DNA of 64,000 bases from Parasporobacterium sp. Its GTDB lineage: Bacteria > Bacillota > Clostridia > Lachnospirales > Lachnospiraceae. Below the pieces are notes generated by a model that saw only the letters and a program-made list of their open reading frames with translations, was not told where the DNA came from and made no database searches. The stretch spans positions 62,001 through 126,000 of the forward strand of contig JAFUBX010000026.1 in assembly GCA_017459985.1 (NCBI GenBank), in the 5' to 3' direction. The position numbers and the translations under genes were made by a program. This document shows positions 8,554-17,471 of the stretch, piece after piece. Position 1 is the first letter of the stretch; each line of letters begins with the position of its first letter.

Positions 8554-9695
8554 ACCTTTCGTTTCCTTTTCAGCAGATAATTCAGAATTCCGCCCAGCAC
8601 AAGAACCGCTGCGGCGATGATCAGCACCTTTTTCGCGGCCTCCTGGGGGATCTCCCCCTTAGATCCGATGGTCATGTAATAGAAGGAAAGCTCATAGCGG
8701 ATCTCGATCGGATCTCCCATGGCTGTGGTATCCGCGATTACCGGAAAGCCCTCATCCAGGATCGGGATCGGGATCTCAAAGGTGGAATTTCCCCCGTCCT
8801 TCGTCAGATTATAATAGGTTGTATCCCCGATGATCATATAATCATAATGGCTGCTGCTCCACAGAAGCTTCGCATAGGCTTTTCCGTCCCGGACGATCAG
8901 CAGGGTCGGGGAGCTGATACTGGCTCTTCCGCTGCCTCCCACCATATTGACCTCAATGGAATATTCTCCGTCCGGATAATCCAGTTCCACCGGCTGCGGG
9001 GTTCCTTCCAGCAGTTCGCCGGGATCCTCCGATGATTCAGGGTCCTCTTCCTGCGGCCCGGCATCCTTCTCCCAGGTCGGAACCGGAAGATCCCCGTCCT
9101 GTCCGTACGCCATAATGGCATCTTCAATCAGCTGATAATCCGGAAGCGTCACCTGAAGAGCCTCTTCCGGCAGAGAAGACGCGTCAAAGAGGATCTTCCG
9201 GTTATACCATTTCTTTCTCGCTTTACTGTAAGCCGCACAGTCGATTTCTTTGTTCAGCGCTTCCACCGGGATCGTGAAAACCGTATGCCCGTTCTCTTCC
9301 CGGAACCCGATCCAGTCGGACTCCGGAGCCTTTCGTGCCTGTGCAGCTGTTCCCATAAACACATACAGATAACTCATGCTGGGAATCGTGATTTCCGCGC
9401 TCATTCTGCCCTCCGATACCGTCAGTACCGCCTCTGCGATCCTGAAATACGTAGAGCTGGAGCTTCCCTCCACCGGATAAACGCCGTCCTTAATGACATC
9501 TGCATAGACCGGCGTCATCCCGTATCTCGCCGTCCGCGTGGATCGGATGCTGCTTTGGATCCGCTGTACGTTTTCCCAGTACTGTGCATCCTCCTGTGCC
9601 TGTACCGGGCATGCAAGCAGGGCCAGGAAACAAAGAACAACAAAGAGAACCATTCCGGACCGGGCTTTCATGCTGTTCGCGCTTCTGCTTCTCAT
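8550..9695 (-). CDS. Exported membrane-anchored protein with two NEAT-like beta-sandwich repeats
   Basis: A 381-residue protein with a signal peptide (about 15-34), two similar beta-rich domains (about 70-185 and 245-345), a Pro/Glu-rich linker between them, and a C-terminal membrane helix (about 354-374) followed by KRKRKV. Both domains share the progression of a DGK/EGR strand turn, a YxYM-type motif (SYLYVFMG; HYDYMIIG), F-IP and a final strand. They resemble tyrosine-containing NEAT-type haem binders, but I cannot confirm the family. Its place between cbiK and sirC suggests a role in tetrapyrrole or cobalt handling at the cell surface. Start at 9695 overlaps the cbiK stop by 4 bp; an internal ATG at 9671 is possible. 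Confidence 0.6.
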   Translation of the reverse strand: MRSRSANSMKARSGMVLFVVLCFLALLACPVQAQEDAQYWENVQRIQSSIRSTRTARYGMTPVYADVIKDGVYPVEGSSSSTYFRIAEAVLTVSEGRMSAEITIPSMSYLYVFMGTAAQARKAPESDWIGFREENGHTVFTIPVEALNKEIDCAAYSKARKKWYNRKILFDASSLPEEALQVTLPDYQLIEDAIMAYGQDGDLPVPTWEKDAGPQEEDPESSEDPGELLEGTPQPVELDYPDGEYSIEVNMVGGSGRASISSPTLLIVRDGKAYAKLLWSSSHYDYMIIGDTTYYNLTKDGGNSTFEIPIPILDEGFPVIADTTAMGDPIEIRYELSFYYMTIGSKGEIPQEAAKKVLIIAAAVLVLGGILNYLLKRKRKV

Positions 9696-10498
9696 GGTCT
9701 TCTGCTTTCTATCCGTTCTGCCTGCAGGGCATGCTCCACATACAGATCCCGGATCTCCTGATATTCCCCCAGCCCCTTCAGATTGCAGACGACCCTGGGC
9801 CCCATCTGCCGGATCCGGCTCTTCCAGGAATCCTCCGAGGATCCCGCCATATCATGAACCGCATGATCCCCGGCCACCACCAGAAGGGGCGAAAGGATCA
9901 CCTCTTCCGGCATTTTCTGCCGGACCTTTTCCATCACCGGCCGGATCCCGGGGTCAAATTCCACCGTTCCCACACAGTATACGGAAAACCCATCCATCTC
10001 AAACTGCCGGTTCAGAAGATCATAGACCGGCAGCGAAATCCGGCCGCTGCCATGGCCCATCAGGGCCAGCATCTGACCCGGGTCCAGGCTGCCGAAAATC
10101 CGTTCCAGACAGTCGGCCATGGCTTCAATGTCTCCCTGATCCGTCATGAGACACCTTCCGATCCGGACCTGGTCGAAAAGGTCCGAACGATCCCGGATCA
10201 CATCCAGGGTAGAGGCATATTCCGCCCCCTCCAGCAGGTGAGTGGGCTGAACCAGGAGGTCCCGGATCCCGTCCGACTGCATCTGCTCCAGAGCCTCCGG
10301 AACAGAAAGGATCCGGAGTCCTTCCTGCTCCAGGATCTTTTTCCGGACCATTCCGCTGGTAAAGGCGCGGTAAAAGATCCGGTCGGGAAATGCCGTCTGA
10401 AGATCCGTTTCGATGGCTTCAATCGTCCGGCTCCGGGTCTCCGGAAAGGTGGTTCCGAAACTGATAACCAGGAGTGCTTTTGTATTCTTCATGATCAT
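9692..10498 (-). CDS. cbiK: Sirohydrochlorin cobaltochelatase CbiK
   Basis: A class II chelatase of 268 residues that inserts Co(II) into sirohydrochlorin in the anaerobic cobalamin pathway. The N-terminus KALLVISFGTTFPETR, the QPTHLLEG segment with its histidine, MGHGSG, and the LLVVAGDHAVHDMAG segment containing the second metal/substrate histidine are all characteristic of CbiK. Length fits (about 260). The start overlaps the upstream permease stop by 4 bp; a second ATG two codons later is possible. With cbiL it commits sirohydrochlorin to cobalamin, but the remaining cbi genes are not in this window. Confidence 0.9.
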   Translation of the reverse strand: MIMKNTKALLVISFGTTFPETRSRTIEAIETDLQTAFPDRIFYRAFTSGMVRKKILEQEGLRILSVPEALEQMQSDGIRDLLVQPTHLLEGAEYASTLDVIRDRSDLFDQVRIGRCLMTDQGDIEAMADCLERIFGSLDPGQMLALMGHGSGRISLPVYDLLNRQFEMDGFSVYCVGTVEFDPGIRPVMEKVRQKMPEEVILSPLLVVAGDHAVHDMAGSSEDSWKSRIRQMGPRVVCNLKGLGEYQEIRDLYVEHALQAERIESRRP

Positions 10499-11226
10499 AA
10501 ATTCTTTTTCTTATAGATAAATACCACGGCGATCAGCCCGAAAACGAGCAGATATCCGGCAAGGATCAGAAATCCCGCCGCTCCGGGAGACATCCCGTTG
10601 GCGATCCTCCGGATCATTTCGCAGCTCTGGGATAGCGGAAGCACCGAAATCACCTGACGGAATCCCACCGGCATCTGGTCCGTGGAAAAAAACGTGTTGC
10701 ACAAAAAGGACATGGGCATAATGATATAGGAGGTATACCGGGGTGCGTCCGTGTAGCTTTTGGCGAGGAAGGACAGCACCAGGGCGATGGTGGAAAACAC
10801 GGTTCCGTTCAGGAACATGATCACAAAGGAAACCGGCGTGAAGATCAGCCCCGTCCGGATCGGCCAGGTGATCAGCAGGATCAGGCATCCGGCATACATG
10901 CCCCGCAGGCTCCCTCCGATTACCTGACCCAGGATAAACTGCCAGAGCGGGGTCGGAGAGACCATCACCTGATCCAGCGCCTTTTCGTACAGCCGCTGGA
11001 CGCTCATATTCTGGGCAATGGCGCTGAAGCTTCCCGTCATCGTCGCCATTGCCGCGATTCCGGGAATCAGAAAATGCAGATAGGGTTCTCCGTGGGAAGT
11101 GGTCTGAATTCCCAGGCCGAAAATGATCAGATACATCACCGGCGTGATCAGAGCCGCCGCCGTGATCTTAAAGAAATCCCGCCGGAACTCCACCCATTTT
11201 TCCCATAATACCGTAACAATTCCCAT
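10495..11226 (-). CDS. ABC-2 type transporter permease
   Basis: A 243-residue integral membrane protein with about six membrane segments (for example ITAAALITPVMYLIIFGLGI and the last one FLILAGYLLVFGLIAVVFIY). It has the ABC-2 signature region around the conserved GSF and PL motifs, as in NodJ or drug/polysaccharide exporters. ATG 11226 is chosen because GAGGGA lies before it and the protein then begins at a sensible cytoplasmic end; an 18-residue in-frame extension overlaps the ATPase gene. It pairs with the ATPase immediately upstream. Export of a tetrapyrrole-related compound is suggested only by its location. Confidence 0.85.
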   Translation of the reverse strand: MGIVTVLWEKWVEFRRDFFKITAAALITPVMYLIIFGLGIQTTSHGEPYLHFLIPGIAAMATMTGSFSAIAQNMSVQRLYEKALDQVMVSPTPLWQFILGQVIGGSLRGMYAGCLILLITWPIRTGLIFTPVSFVIMFLNGTVFSTIALVLSFLAKSYTDAPRYTSYIIMPMSFLCNTFFSTDQMPVGFRQVISVLPLSQSCEMIRRIANGMSPGAAGFLILAGYLLVFGLIAVVFIYKKKNL

Positions 11227-11242
11227 GTCCGTCCCTCTTTGC

Positions 11243-12079
11243 CTATCCGATCTTCCGCCCGGCACAGTCCACAAAGACATCCTCCAGCGTTGTCCCCCGG
11301 AAAGTAGCCTCCAGCCCTGCTCCTTCCAGATAGCGGATGGCCTCTTCCCGGCTTTTGAAGTAACGGCTGACCAGGCCTTCCTGGGTTGTCACGTCCACCG
11401 CGAAGGCCCCCAGCTCCTCGATCAGGGCCGCCGGGGTATCCAGTTTCTGCAGTTTTCCCCGGTTGATCAGCGCCACCCGGTCGCAGAGGGCCTGCGCCTC
11501 CTCGATGTAATGGGTCGTCAGGATGATCGTCATATGATTGACATTCACCTGCCGGAGCAGATTCCACATCTGCCTCCGGGACAGGGCATCCATACCTGCC
11601 GTAGGTTCATCCAGAAGCAGGATCTCCGGTTCGATCATCAGCGCGCGGCAAATCATCAGTTTCCGTTTCATTCCGCCGGACAGATGCCGTACCGTCCGTT
11701 TCCGGAATTCCTTCAGACCTGCAAATTCCAGCAATTCTTCGCTTTTCTGCCGGATCACCCTGCGGGGCAGGAAATACAGCCGTCCCTGGTATTCCATCAC
11801 CTCGTCCATGGTCATATCCTGGCGCATGGAATATTCCTGGGTGATAACGCTCAGCTTCCGTTTCTGGACGGAGGCCTTCCGGTCCAGCCGCTGCCCGTCG
11901 ATAAAGATCTCCCCTTCCGTCGGGAGCAATACGGTGCTCAGCATGCTGATGATGGTGGTTTTTCCGGCGCCGTTGGGCCCCAGCAGTCCGAAAAACTCCC
12001 CGGTTCCGATCGTCAGATCCAGGTGATCCACGGCGGTAAAATCGCCAAATTTCTTTGTCAGATTCTTCAGCTCCAGCAT
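11243..12079 (-). CDS. ABC transporter ATP-binding protein (NodI/CcmA-like)
   Basis: A 278-residue ATPase. Walker A GPNGAGKTT lies at about 34-42, the Q-loop at about VITQEYSM, the signature LSGGMKRK at about 134-141, Walker B LLLDEPTAGMD at about 154-164, and the H-switch in LTTHYIEEA. A C-terminal extension after residue 215 (about 60 residues) is typical of the DrrA/NodI group that pairs with ABC-2 permeases. It sits 3 bp after cbiL and 16 bp before the permease, so it is inside the tetrapyrrole operon. The substrate is unknown. Confidence 0.9.
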   Translation of the reverse strand: MLELKNLTKKFGDFTAVDHLDLTIGTGEFFGLLGPNGAGKTTIISMLSTVLLPTEGEIFIDGQRLDRKASVQKRKLSVITQEYSMRQDMTMDEVMEYQGRLYFLPRRVIRQKSEELLEFAGLKEFRKRTVRHLSGGMKRKLMICRALMIEPEILLLDEPTAGMDALSRRQMWNLLRQVNVNHMTIILTTHYIEEAQALCDRVALINRGKLQKLDTPAALIEELGAFAVDVTTQEGLVSRYFKSREEAIRYLEGAGLEATFRGTTLEDVFVDCAGRKIG

Positions 12080-12082
12080 GGA

Positions 12083-12769
12083 TTATTTCTGTTCCTTTGC
12101 GATGATCAGGGAGAAATACCCGGCATCATCCGGGATCTCCTCCAGAGAACGATAAACCCGTTCCGTCTCCATACTGCAGTTTTCTACCGCCTGTACGGAC
12201 AGACGGGTTTTCCGGAGCAGATCCTTCACATCCTTCATATGGCTGGCGGATTTCATCAGGACATAATTGCCTTCCTCTGCGAAGGGCGCATCCAGTTTAT
12301 GGACTGCCGGGATAATGTGCAGCGGCTCATCCCACTCCGTCAGAGGCAGATTCAGTCTGGCCGCGGCGGCGCAGAAGGAAGAGATCCCGCTGACCAGCTC
12401 CACCTGGAATCCATCCCGTTCCAGAATATGCTGCAGATAGCTGAAGGTACAGTAAACCGTAGGATCTCCCAGCGTCAGATAGACCACATTCTTTCCCTGC
12501 TCCAGATATTGTTCCAGGATCCTGGCGCCTTTCTGATGCTCTTCTTCAATCTTCTCCCGGTCCCGGATCATCGGCATGTAAATGGGCACCAGCTGCTTCT
12601 TTGCGATCTCCGGAACTGCGGCCGCCGCGATCTGATACGCCACCGCCTCCTTCGCCTCCTTTCCGGGAACCGCGATCACATCGTTTTCCCGGATCAGTCT
12701 TACTGCCTTCAAGGTCATCAGTTCCGGATCTCCCGGACCGACTCCGACTCCATAGGCAATTCCTCTCAT
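12083..12769 (-). CDS. cbiL: Precorrin-2/cobalt-factor II C20-methyltransferase
   Basis: A 228-residue SAM-dependent tetrapyrrole methylase. The N-terminal GVGVGPGDPELMT loop, the central VYLTLGDPTVYCTF motif and the GISSFCAAAARLNLPL region match CbiL/CobI, which methylates C20 of cobalt-factor II (or precorrin-2). ATG 12769 follows AGGAAGG and forms an ATGA overlap with the end of cobA-hemD; an in-frame extension of ten codons lies inside the upstream gene. Together with cbiK this gives the first two dedicated steps of anaerobic cobalamin synthesis. Confidence 0.9.
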   Translation of the reverse strand: MRGIAYGVGVGPGDPELMTLKAVRLIRENDVIAVPGKEAKEAVAYQIAAAAVPEIAKKQLVPIYMPMIRDREKIEEEHQKGARILEQYLEQGKNVVYLTLGDPTVYCTFSYLQHILERDGFQVELVSGISSFCAAAARLNLPLTEWDEPLHIIPAVHKLDAPFAEEGNYVLMKSASHMKDVKDLLRKTRLSVQAVENCSMETERVYRSLEEIPDDAGYFSLIIAKEQK

Positions 12770-14271
12770 CTTCCTTCCTCCTTTGCTTTCTTCACACACT
12801 CCACCAGATCAGGCAATGTGGCCTTTGCCGCTACCCGGATCCGCATCCCCAGCTCTTTAGCTGCGGCCGCGGTCTGGGGCCCGATGCAGATGGCCTGCAC
12901 CTTCTTCAGATCTGCTCCCCGGGCCGCGGCAGCAAATCCGCGGACTGTCGAAGCGCTGGTAAAGACCGCATAATCAAATTCCTCCTGCAGGATCAGTTCC
13001 TTCAGGTCATAGACCGGAGAGGCTTCATAAAGAGTATCATAGGCAGCGATTTCTGTAATACAGACCTTTGGGATCCGCCCCAGTTCTTCCGTCAGTTCCC
13101 GGTTTCCGATAGCGGCACGGGGAATCAGAACATGGGCTCCTTCCTGCAGCTTCTCCGCCAGTTCCCTGCCCAGGGTGGCTCCGTCGTAAACAGACGGGAC
13201 AAAATCCGCTTTCAGGCCGTAGGCGCGAAGTTCCTTTTCGGATCCTGTTCCGATCACGGCGATCTTCGCTCCCGCCAGGATCCGGATATCCCGTTCCTGC
13301 AGCAGCTGATCCATAAAAATCCGGACTCCGCTGGGGCTGGTAAATACGATCCAGTCCACGCTGCCCTGCTCCAGTTCCTGAAATGCCTGTCTGACGGCTT
13401 CCGGGTCCGGTACCAGACGAATGGCCGGAATCTCCCAGACCTCCGCCCCTTCTTCCCGCAGCATTTCAGAAAGCCGGGAGGAAAGCTCCCGGGGACGGGT
13501 CACGACAGCCCGCACTCCCGCCAGAGGCTTTTTCTCATACCAGGCGAACCGCTCCGCCAGAGTACAGACCTGCCCCACCACGATAATTGCCGGTGTCTGT
13601 ACCTTTCGTTCCCGGCACGTCTCCTGCAGATGCATAAGATCGCTGCTGATCCTTCGCTGCCGGGCGGTTGTGCCCTTCTCCAGGACTGCCGCCGGAGTAG
13701 AAGGACCCATTCCCGCCGTTAACAGACCCTGGCAGATCACCGGAAGGGATTCGATCCCCATCAGGAAAATCAAAGTTCCCCGGGTCTCAGCGAGGGCGCG
13801 GAAATCGATTCCGTAATCCTGCCCCTGCCGTTTGTGTCCGGTGATGACATGGACGCTGGAGCAATAGTCCCGGTGTGTGACCGGGATCCCGCAATAGGCC
13901 GGAACTGAGAAGGCGCTGGTAACCCCGGGAACCACTTCAAAGGGAATCCCGTGTTCTTCCAGAAGCTCCAGTTCTTCTCCTCCCCGTCCGAAAAGGAAGG
14001 GATCTCCTCCCTTCAGCCGGACGACCCGGTTTCCTTTCTGTGCTTCCTCCAGAAGGATCCGGTTGGTCTCCTCCTGTTTCAGGGCATGGTTTCCGGAACG
14101 CTTTCCCGCATAGATCCGTCTGGCGGATTCCGGGATCAATCCCAGAAGTTCCTTGCCTACCAGGGCATCATAAACCACCACATCCGCCTGTTCCAGGATC
14201 TCTTTTCCCCGCAGGGTAAGAAGATCCTTCTTCCCGGGGCCGGCTCCCACCAGCCATACTTTTCCGCTCAT
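12766..14271 (-). CDS. cobA-hemD: Fused uroporphyrinogen-III C-methyltransferase / uroporphyrinogen-III synthase
   Basis: A two-domain enzyme of 501 residues. Residues 1-245 are CobA (VGAGPGKKDLLTLRG, RLKGGDPFLFGRGGEE, VPGVTSAF), which methylates uroporphyrinogen III at C2 and C7 to precorrin-2. Residues 255-500 are HemD (VVTRPRE, VFTSPSGVRIF, PRAAIGNREL, VFTSASTVRGF), which cyclises hydroxymethylbilane to uroporphyrinogen III. Such fusions are common in Clostridia. ATG 14271 overlaps the hemC stop by 4 bp and starts exactly at the CobA N-terminus (MSGKVWLVG). The fusion channels the HemC product towards sirohydrochlorin. Confidence 0.93.
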   Translation of the reverse strand: MSGKVWLVGAGPGKKDLLTLRGKEILEQADVVVYDALVGKELLGLIPESARRIYAGKRSGNHALKQEETNRILLEEAQKGNRVVRLKGGDPFLFGRGGEELELLEEHGIPFEVVPGVTSAFSVPAYCGIPVTHRDYCSSVHVITGHKRQGQDYGIDFRALAETRGTLIFLMGIESLPVICQGLLTAGMGPSTPAAVLEKGTTARQRRISSDLMHLQETCRERKVQTPAIIVVGQVCTLAERFAWYEKKPLAGVRAVVTRPRELSSRLSEMLREEGAEVWEIPAIRLVPDPEAVRQAFQELEQGSVDWIVFTSPSGVRIFMDQLLQERDIRILAGAKIAVIGTGSEKELRAYGLKADFVPSVYDGATLGRELAEKLQEGAHVLIPRAAIGNRELTEELGRIPKVCITEIAAYDTLYEASPVYDLKELILQEEFDYAVFTSASTVRGFAAAARGADLKKVQAICIGPQTAAAAKELGMRIRVAAKATLPDLVECVKKAKEEGR

Positions 14272-15188
14272 GGTTTTCTTCCCCCGCTGCAATCCTTCGG
14301 CAGCTGCCTTCTGCATTGCTCCCGCAGCTTTTCCGCCAGCCGGATCCCGATCTGCTCCGCCTGGTCTGCTGCGCCTTCCAGGCTGTCCTTCAGGAATCCC
14401 CCCGTGGTCTCCTCATAGAAAAGACCTGTCAGGCAGATCCGGCCCTCTGCGATTTCCGCATGCGCACAGACCGGGGAAGTGCAGCCGCCATCCAGTTCCC
14501 GGACATAAGCCCTCTCCGCCAGGGCTGCCGCCTGCGCCTCCGGGTCATTGAGCCCCTGCAGCCAGGAGTAATCCTCTTCTGCACGGCCCTGCACCGCAAT
14601 GATCCCCTGTCCGGCGGCAGGCAGGATTTCCCGGATCGTGAAATACCGGCGGATCCGCCCTTCCAGTCCCATGCGTTTCAGGCCGGCAGAAGCCAGTACC
14701 AGCGCACCGAACTGTCCCTCTTCCAGCTTCCTCAGCCGGGTCTGCAGATTCCCCCGGACCGGTTCGATCCGGTATCCCGGGTACAGCTTCTTAAGCTGGA
14801 TCTGCCGTCTGAGGCTGGAGGTTCCGATGGGAAGCTCCGGATCCGGCTCTTCTGCTCCTTCCGGAAGGATCAGGGCATCCCTGGGGTCTTCCCGCCGGGA
14901 AAACGCCACCAGAGGGAGATCCGGCGGCAGTTCCATCGGAATATCCTTCAGGCTGTGAACGGTGATATCCGCCCGGTGCTCCCATAGCGCCCGGTCCAGC
15001 TCCTTTACGAACAGACCCTTTCCTCCCACCTGATCCAGGGTCCGGTCCAGGATCCGGTCTCCGGTGGTTTTCATCGTCAGCAGGACCGGCTCCACGTCCG
15101 GAACGTGCTCCCTGATATAGGAGATCACCATCCGGCTCTGGGCCACTGCCAGCTGACTGTCCCGGCTTCCGACAATGATCTTTCTCAT
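14268..15188 (-). CDS. hemC: Hydroxymethylbilane synthase (porphobilinogen deaminase)
   Basis: Polymerises four porphobilinogen molecules into hydroxymethylbilane. The 306-residue length is normal. Visible motifs are GSRDSQLAVAQS at the start, VHSLKDIP with the active-site Asp region, IGTSSLRRQ, RGNLQTRLRKL, and ELDGGCTSPVCAHA, whose cysteine (in GGCTSPV) carries the dipyrromethane cofactor. Both ends overlap neighbours by 4 bp (hemL upstream, cobA-hemD downstream), so translation is probably coupled. Confidence 0.95.
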   Translation of the reverse strand: MRKIIVGSRDSQLAVAQSRMVISYIREHVPDVEPVLLTMKTTGDRILDRTLDQVGGKGLFVKELDRALWEHRADITVHSLKDIPMELPPDLPLVAFSRREDPRDALILPEGAEEPDPELPIGTSSLRRQIQLKKLYPGYRIEPVRGNLQTRLRKLEEGQFGALVLASAGLKRMGLEGRIRRYFTIREILPAAGQGIIAVQGRAEEDYSWLQGLNDPEAQAAALAERAYVRELDGGCTSPVCAHAEIAEGRICLTGLFYEETTGGFLKDSLEGAADQAEQIGIRLAEKLREQCRRQLPKDCSGGRKP

Positions 15189-16462
15189 TTCACATAATCC
15201 CTCACAACCTGCAGCACCTTCGCCAGATCCTCTTCGGAATGGACTCCGGAGAGAAACAGGGCTTCAAACTGGGAAGGCGCCGTATAAACTCCGCGTTCCA
15301 GAAGATAAGAGAACCAGGATCGGAAGGCTTCCGTATCACTGCTTTGGGCAGAGGTGTAATCACGCACCTTTTGTTCTGTGAAGAACACGCAGCCCAGAGA
15401 GCCCACATGATTCAGACAGTGGGGAACTTTGCCATCCGTCAGGATCCGGTCCATTTCCCGGAAGAAGGCGTCACTTTTCCGGTTCAGGTCGTCATAGAAC
15501 CCCGGGGTATCCTTCAGGATCTTCAGCTGGGCGAGTCCGGCCGCCATTGCCACCGGATTGCCGCTCAGGGTCCCCGCCTGGTAAACATTGCCCAAAGGAG
15601 CCACCACCGACAGGATCTCCTTCCTGCCGCCATAGGCACCCACCGGCATGCCGCCGCCGATGATCTTTCCGAAAGTAGTAAGATCTGGGGTGATCTGATA
15701 ATAGCCCTGGGCTCCGTCCGGCGCCAGCCTGAATCCGGTGATCACTTCGTCAAAAATCAGAAGCGCGCCTTCCTGATCACAAATCCCGCGAAGTCCTTCC
15801 AGGAACCCTTCCTCCGGAAGGACGACGCCCATATTGGCCCCCACCGGTTCCACGATCAGCGCTGCGATCTCCCCCGGATTGGCAGCAAACAGTTCCCGGA
15901 CGCTGTCCAGGTCATTGTAAATAGCAGTCAGGGTATCCCGGGTACATCCCTCCGGAACGCCGGCGCTTCCCGGGATCCCCTGGGTCATCAGACCCGAACC
16001 GGCTTTGACCAGCATGGCATCGGTATGCCCGTGATAACAGCCGGCAAATTTGATGATCTTGTTCCTGCCGGTATAGCCCCTGGCCGTCCGGATGGCACTC
16101 ATCACCGCTTCCGTGCCGGAATTGACCATACGGACCATTTCCACAGAGGGAACCATTTCACAGATCAGTTCCGCCATCTCCACTTCCCTTCTTGTGGCGG
16201 CTCCGAAGCTCAGTCCCTCCCGCACGGCCTGCTCCACACTCTCTGTCACCGCCGGATGGCAATGTCCCAGGATCATGGGGCCCCAGGATCCGACAAAATC
16301 AATATATTCCTTTCCGTCTTCGTCGAAGATCCGGTCCTTCTGTCCTCTGCAGATGAACCGCGGATTCATACCCACGGATCCGAAGGCTCTCACCGGACTG
16401 TTCACGCCGCCGGGAATCACCCGTTTTGCCCGTTCAAATAACGTCTGTGATTTCGTCATCAT
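15185..16462 (-). CDS. hemL: Glutamate-1-semialdehyde 2,1-aminomutase
   Basis: A PLP enzyme of 425 residues that converts glutamate-1-semialdehyde to 5-aminolevulinate in the C5 pathway. The N-terminal PGGVNSPVRAF, MVNSGTEAVMSAIR, GCYHGHTD, IFDEVITGFRLAP and TTFGKIIGGGMPVGAYGG (PLP lysine) are all present. The start at 16462 overlaps the hemB stop; the gene begins ATG-ATG, so Met2 is an alternative start. The end overlaps hemC by 4 bp. Confidence 0.95.
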   Translation of the reverse strand: MMTKSQTLFERAKRVIPGGVNSPVRAFGSVGMNPRFICRGQKDRIFDEDGKEYIDFVGSWGPMILGHCHPAVTESVEQAVREGLSFGAATRREVEMAELICEMVPSVEMVRMVNSGTEAVMSAIRTARGYTGRNKIIKFAGCYHGHTDAMLVKAGSGLMTQGIPGSAGVPEGCTRDTLTAIYNDLDSVRELFAANPGEIAALIVEPVGANMGVVLPEEGFLEGLRGICDQEGALLIFDEVITGFRLAPDGAQGYYQITPDLTTFGKIIGGGMPVGAYGGRKEILSVVAPLGNVYQAGTLSGNPVAMAAGLAQLKILKDTPGFYDDLNRKSDAFFREMDRILTDGKVPHCLNHVGSLGCVFFTEQKVRDYTSAQSSDTEAFRSWFSYLLERGVYTAPSQFEALFLSGVHSEEDLAKVLQVVRDYVK

Positions 16463-17442
16463 CCGATTCTTCCTTCCCTGATAAATCCCGCCAGTTCCTT
16501 TGCAAAATAGGTGATATAAATATCCGCGCCGGCCCGGTAAGCAGAAACTGCCATTTCACAGACGATCCGGTCCTCATCGATCCAGCCGTTCTGCGCGGCT
16601 GCCTTTACCATGGCGTATTCTCCGCTGACACTGTAGGTTGCGACCGGCAGGTCCGTCGTCTCATGGACTTCCCGAACCAGATCCAGAAATGACATTGCCG
16701 GCTTCACCATGATAATATCCGCTCCTTCCTCCACATCCAGAAGGGCTTCTTTCAATGCTTCCCTGCGGTTATGGAAATCCATCTGGTAGCTTTTCCTGTC
16801 ACCAAAGGAAGGCGCCGAACCGGCGGCTTCCCGGAAGGGGCCGTAAAAGGCGGAGGCAAATTTCACCGCATAGGACATAATGGGGAGATTGCTGAAGCCG
16901 TTTTGATCCAGTTCTTCCCGGATCGCCAGGATCCGTCCATCCATCATATCGGAAGGAGCCACCATCTGGGCTCCTGCCTCCGCATGGGATCTGGCGGTCC
17001 GGGCCAGAAGCTCCAGGGTCCGGTCGTTGTCCACATCATGACCGCACAGAACTCCGCAATGTCCGTGGGAGGTATATTCACACATGCAGACATCCGTGAT
17101 CCGGTACAGTTCCGGAAACTGCTCCGCTGTATAGCGCAGGGCACGCTGTACGATCCCGTCCTCCGCGTAGGCCTGACTGCCCACCTCGTCCTTGTGCTGC
17201 GGAATTCCGAACAGAAGAATATTGCGCACCCCGGAATCCATGACTTTCACCAGCTCTTCCTCCACCCGGTCCAGGGTGTAGCGTTTCTGTCCGGGCATGG
17301 CAGGAATCTCCTCCGCTTTATTTACTCCGTCCATGACAAACAGGGGATAGATCAGAGAGGACGCGCTGATCCTGGTTTCCCGGACCATTCTGCGCAGCGT
17401 CTCACTGCTTCTCAATCTTCTGGGCCTTACAAGCATTTCCAT
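16459..17442 (-). CDS. hemB: Delta-aminolevulinic acid dehydratase (porphobilinogen synthase)
   Basis: Condenses two 5-aminolevulinates to porphobilinogen. The 327-residue protein starts RPRRLRSSETLRRMVRET as in the family. It has the cysteine-rich zinc site CMCEYTSHGHCGVLC, so it is a zinc-dependent form. It also has the two active-site lysines in MSYAVKFASAFYGPFR and IIMVKPAMSFLDL. It lies 29 bp after hemA and overlaps hemL by 4 bp. Confidence 0.95.
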   Translation of the reverse strand: MEMLVRPRRLRSSETLRRMVRETRISASSLIYPLFVMDGVNKAEEIPAMPGQKRYTLDRVEEELVKVMDSGVRNILLFGIPQHKDEVGSQAYAEDGIVQRALRYTAEQFPELYRITDVCMCEYTSHGHCGVLCGHDVDNDRTLELLARTARSHAEAGAQMVAPSDMMDGRILAIREELDQNGFSNLPIMSYAVKFASAFYGPFREAAGSAPSFGDRKSYQMDFHNRREALKEALLDVEEGADIIMVKPAMSFLDLVREVHETTDLPVATYSVSGEYAMVKAAAQNGWIDEDRIVCEMAVSAYRAGADIYITYFAKELAGFIREGRIG

Positions 17443-17471
17443 GACTATCTGATAACCTCCTTTATTCTTTC

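Noticed and set aside
11123-12973. Very long plus-strand frame opposite the ABC and cbiL genes
   Set aside because: The minus-strand genes have complete family motifs and coupled starts; the plus-strand frame has His/Gln/Pro-rich composition typical of antisense of GC-rich coding DNA.
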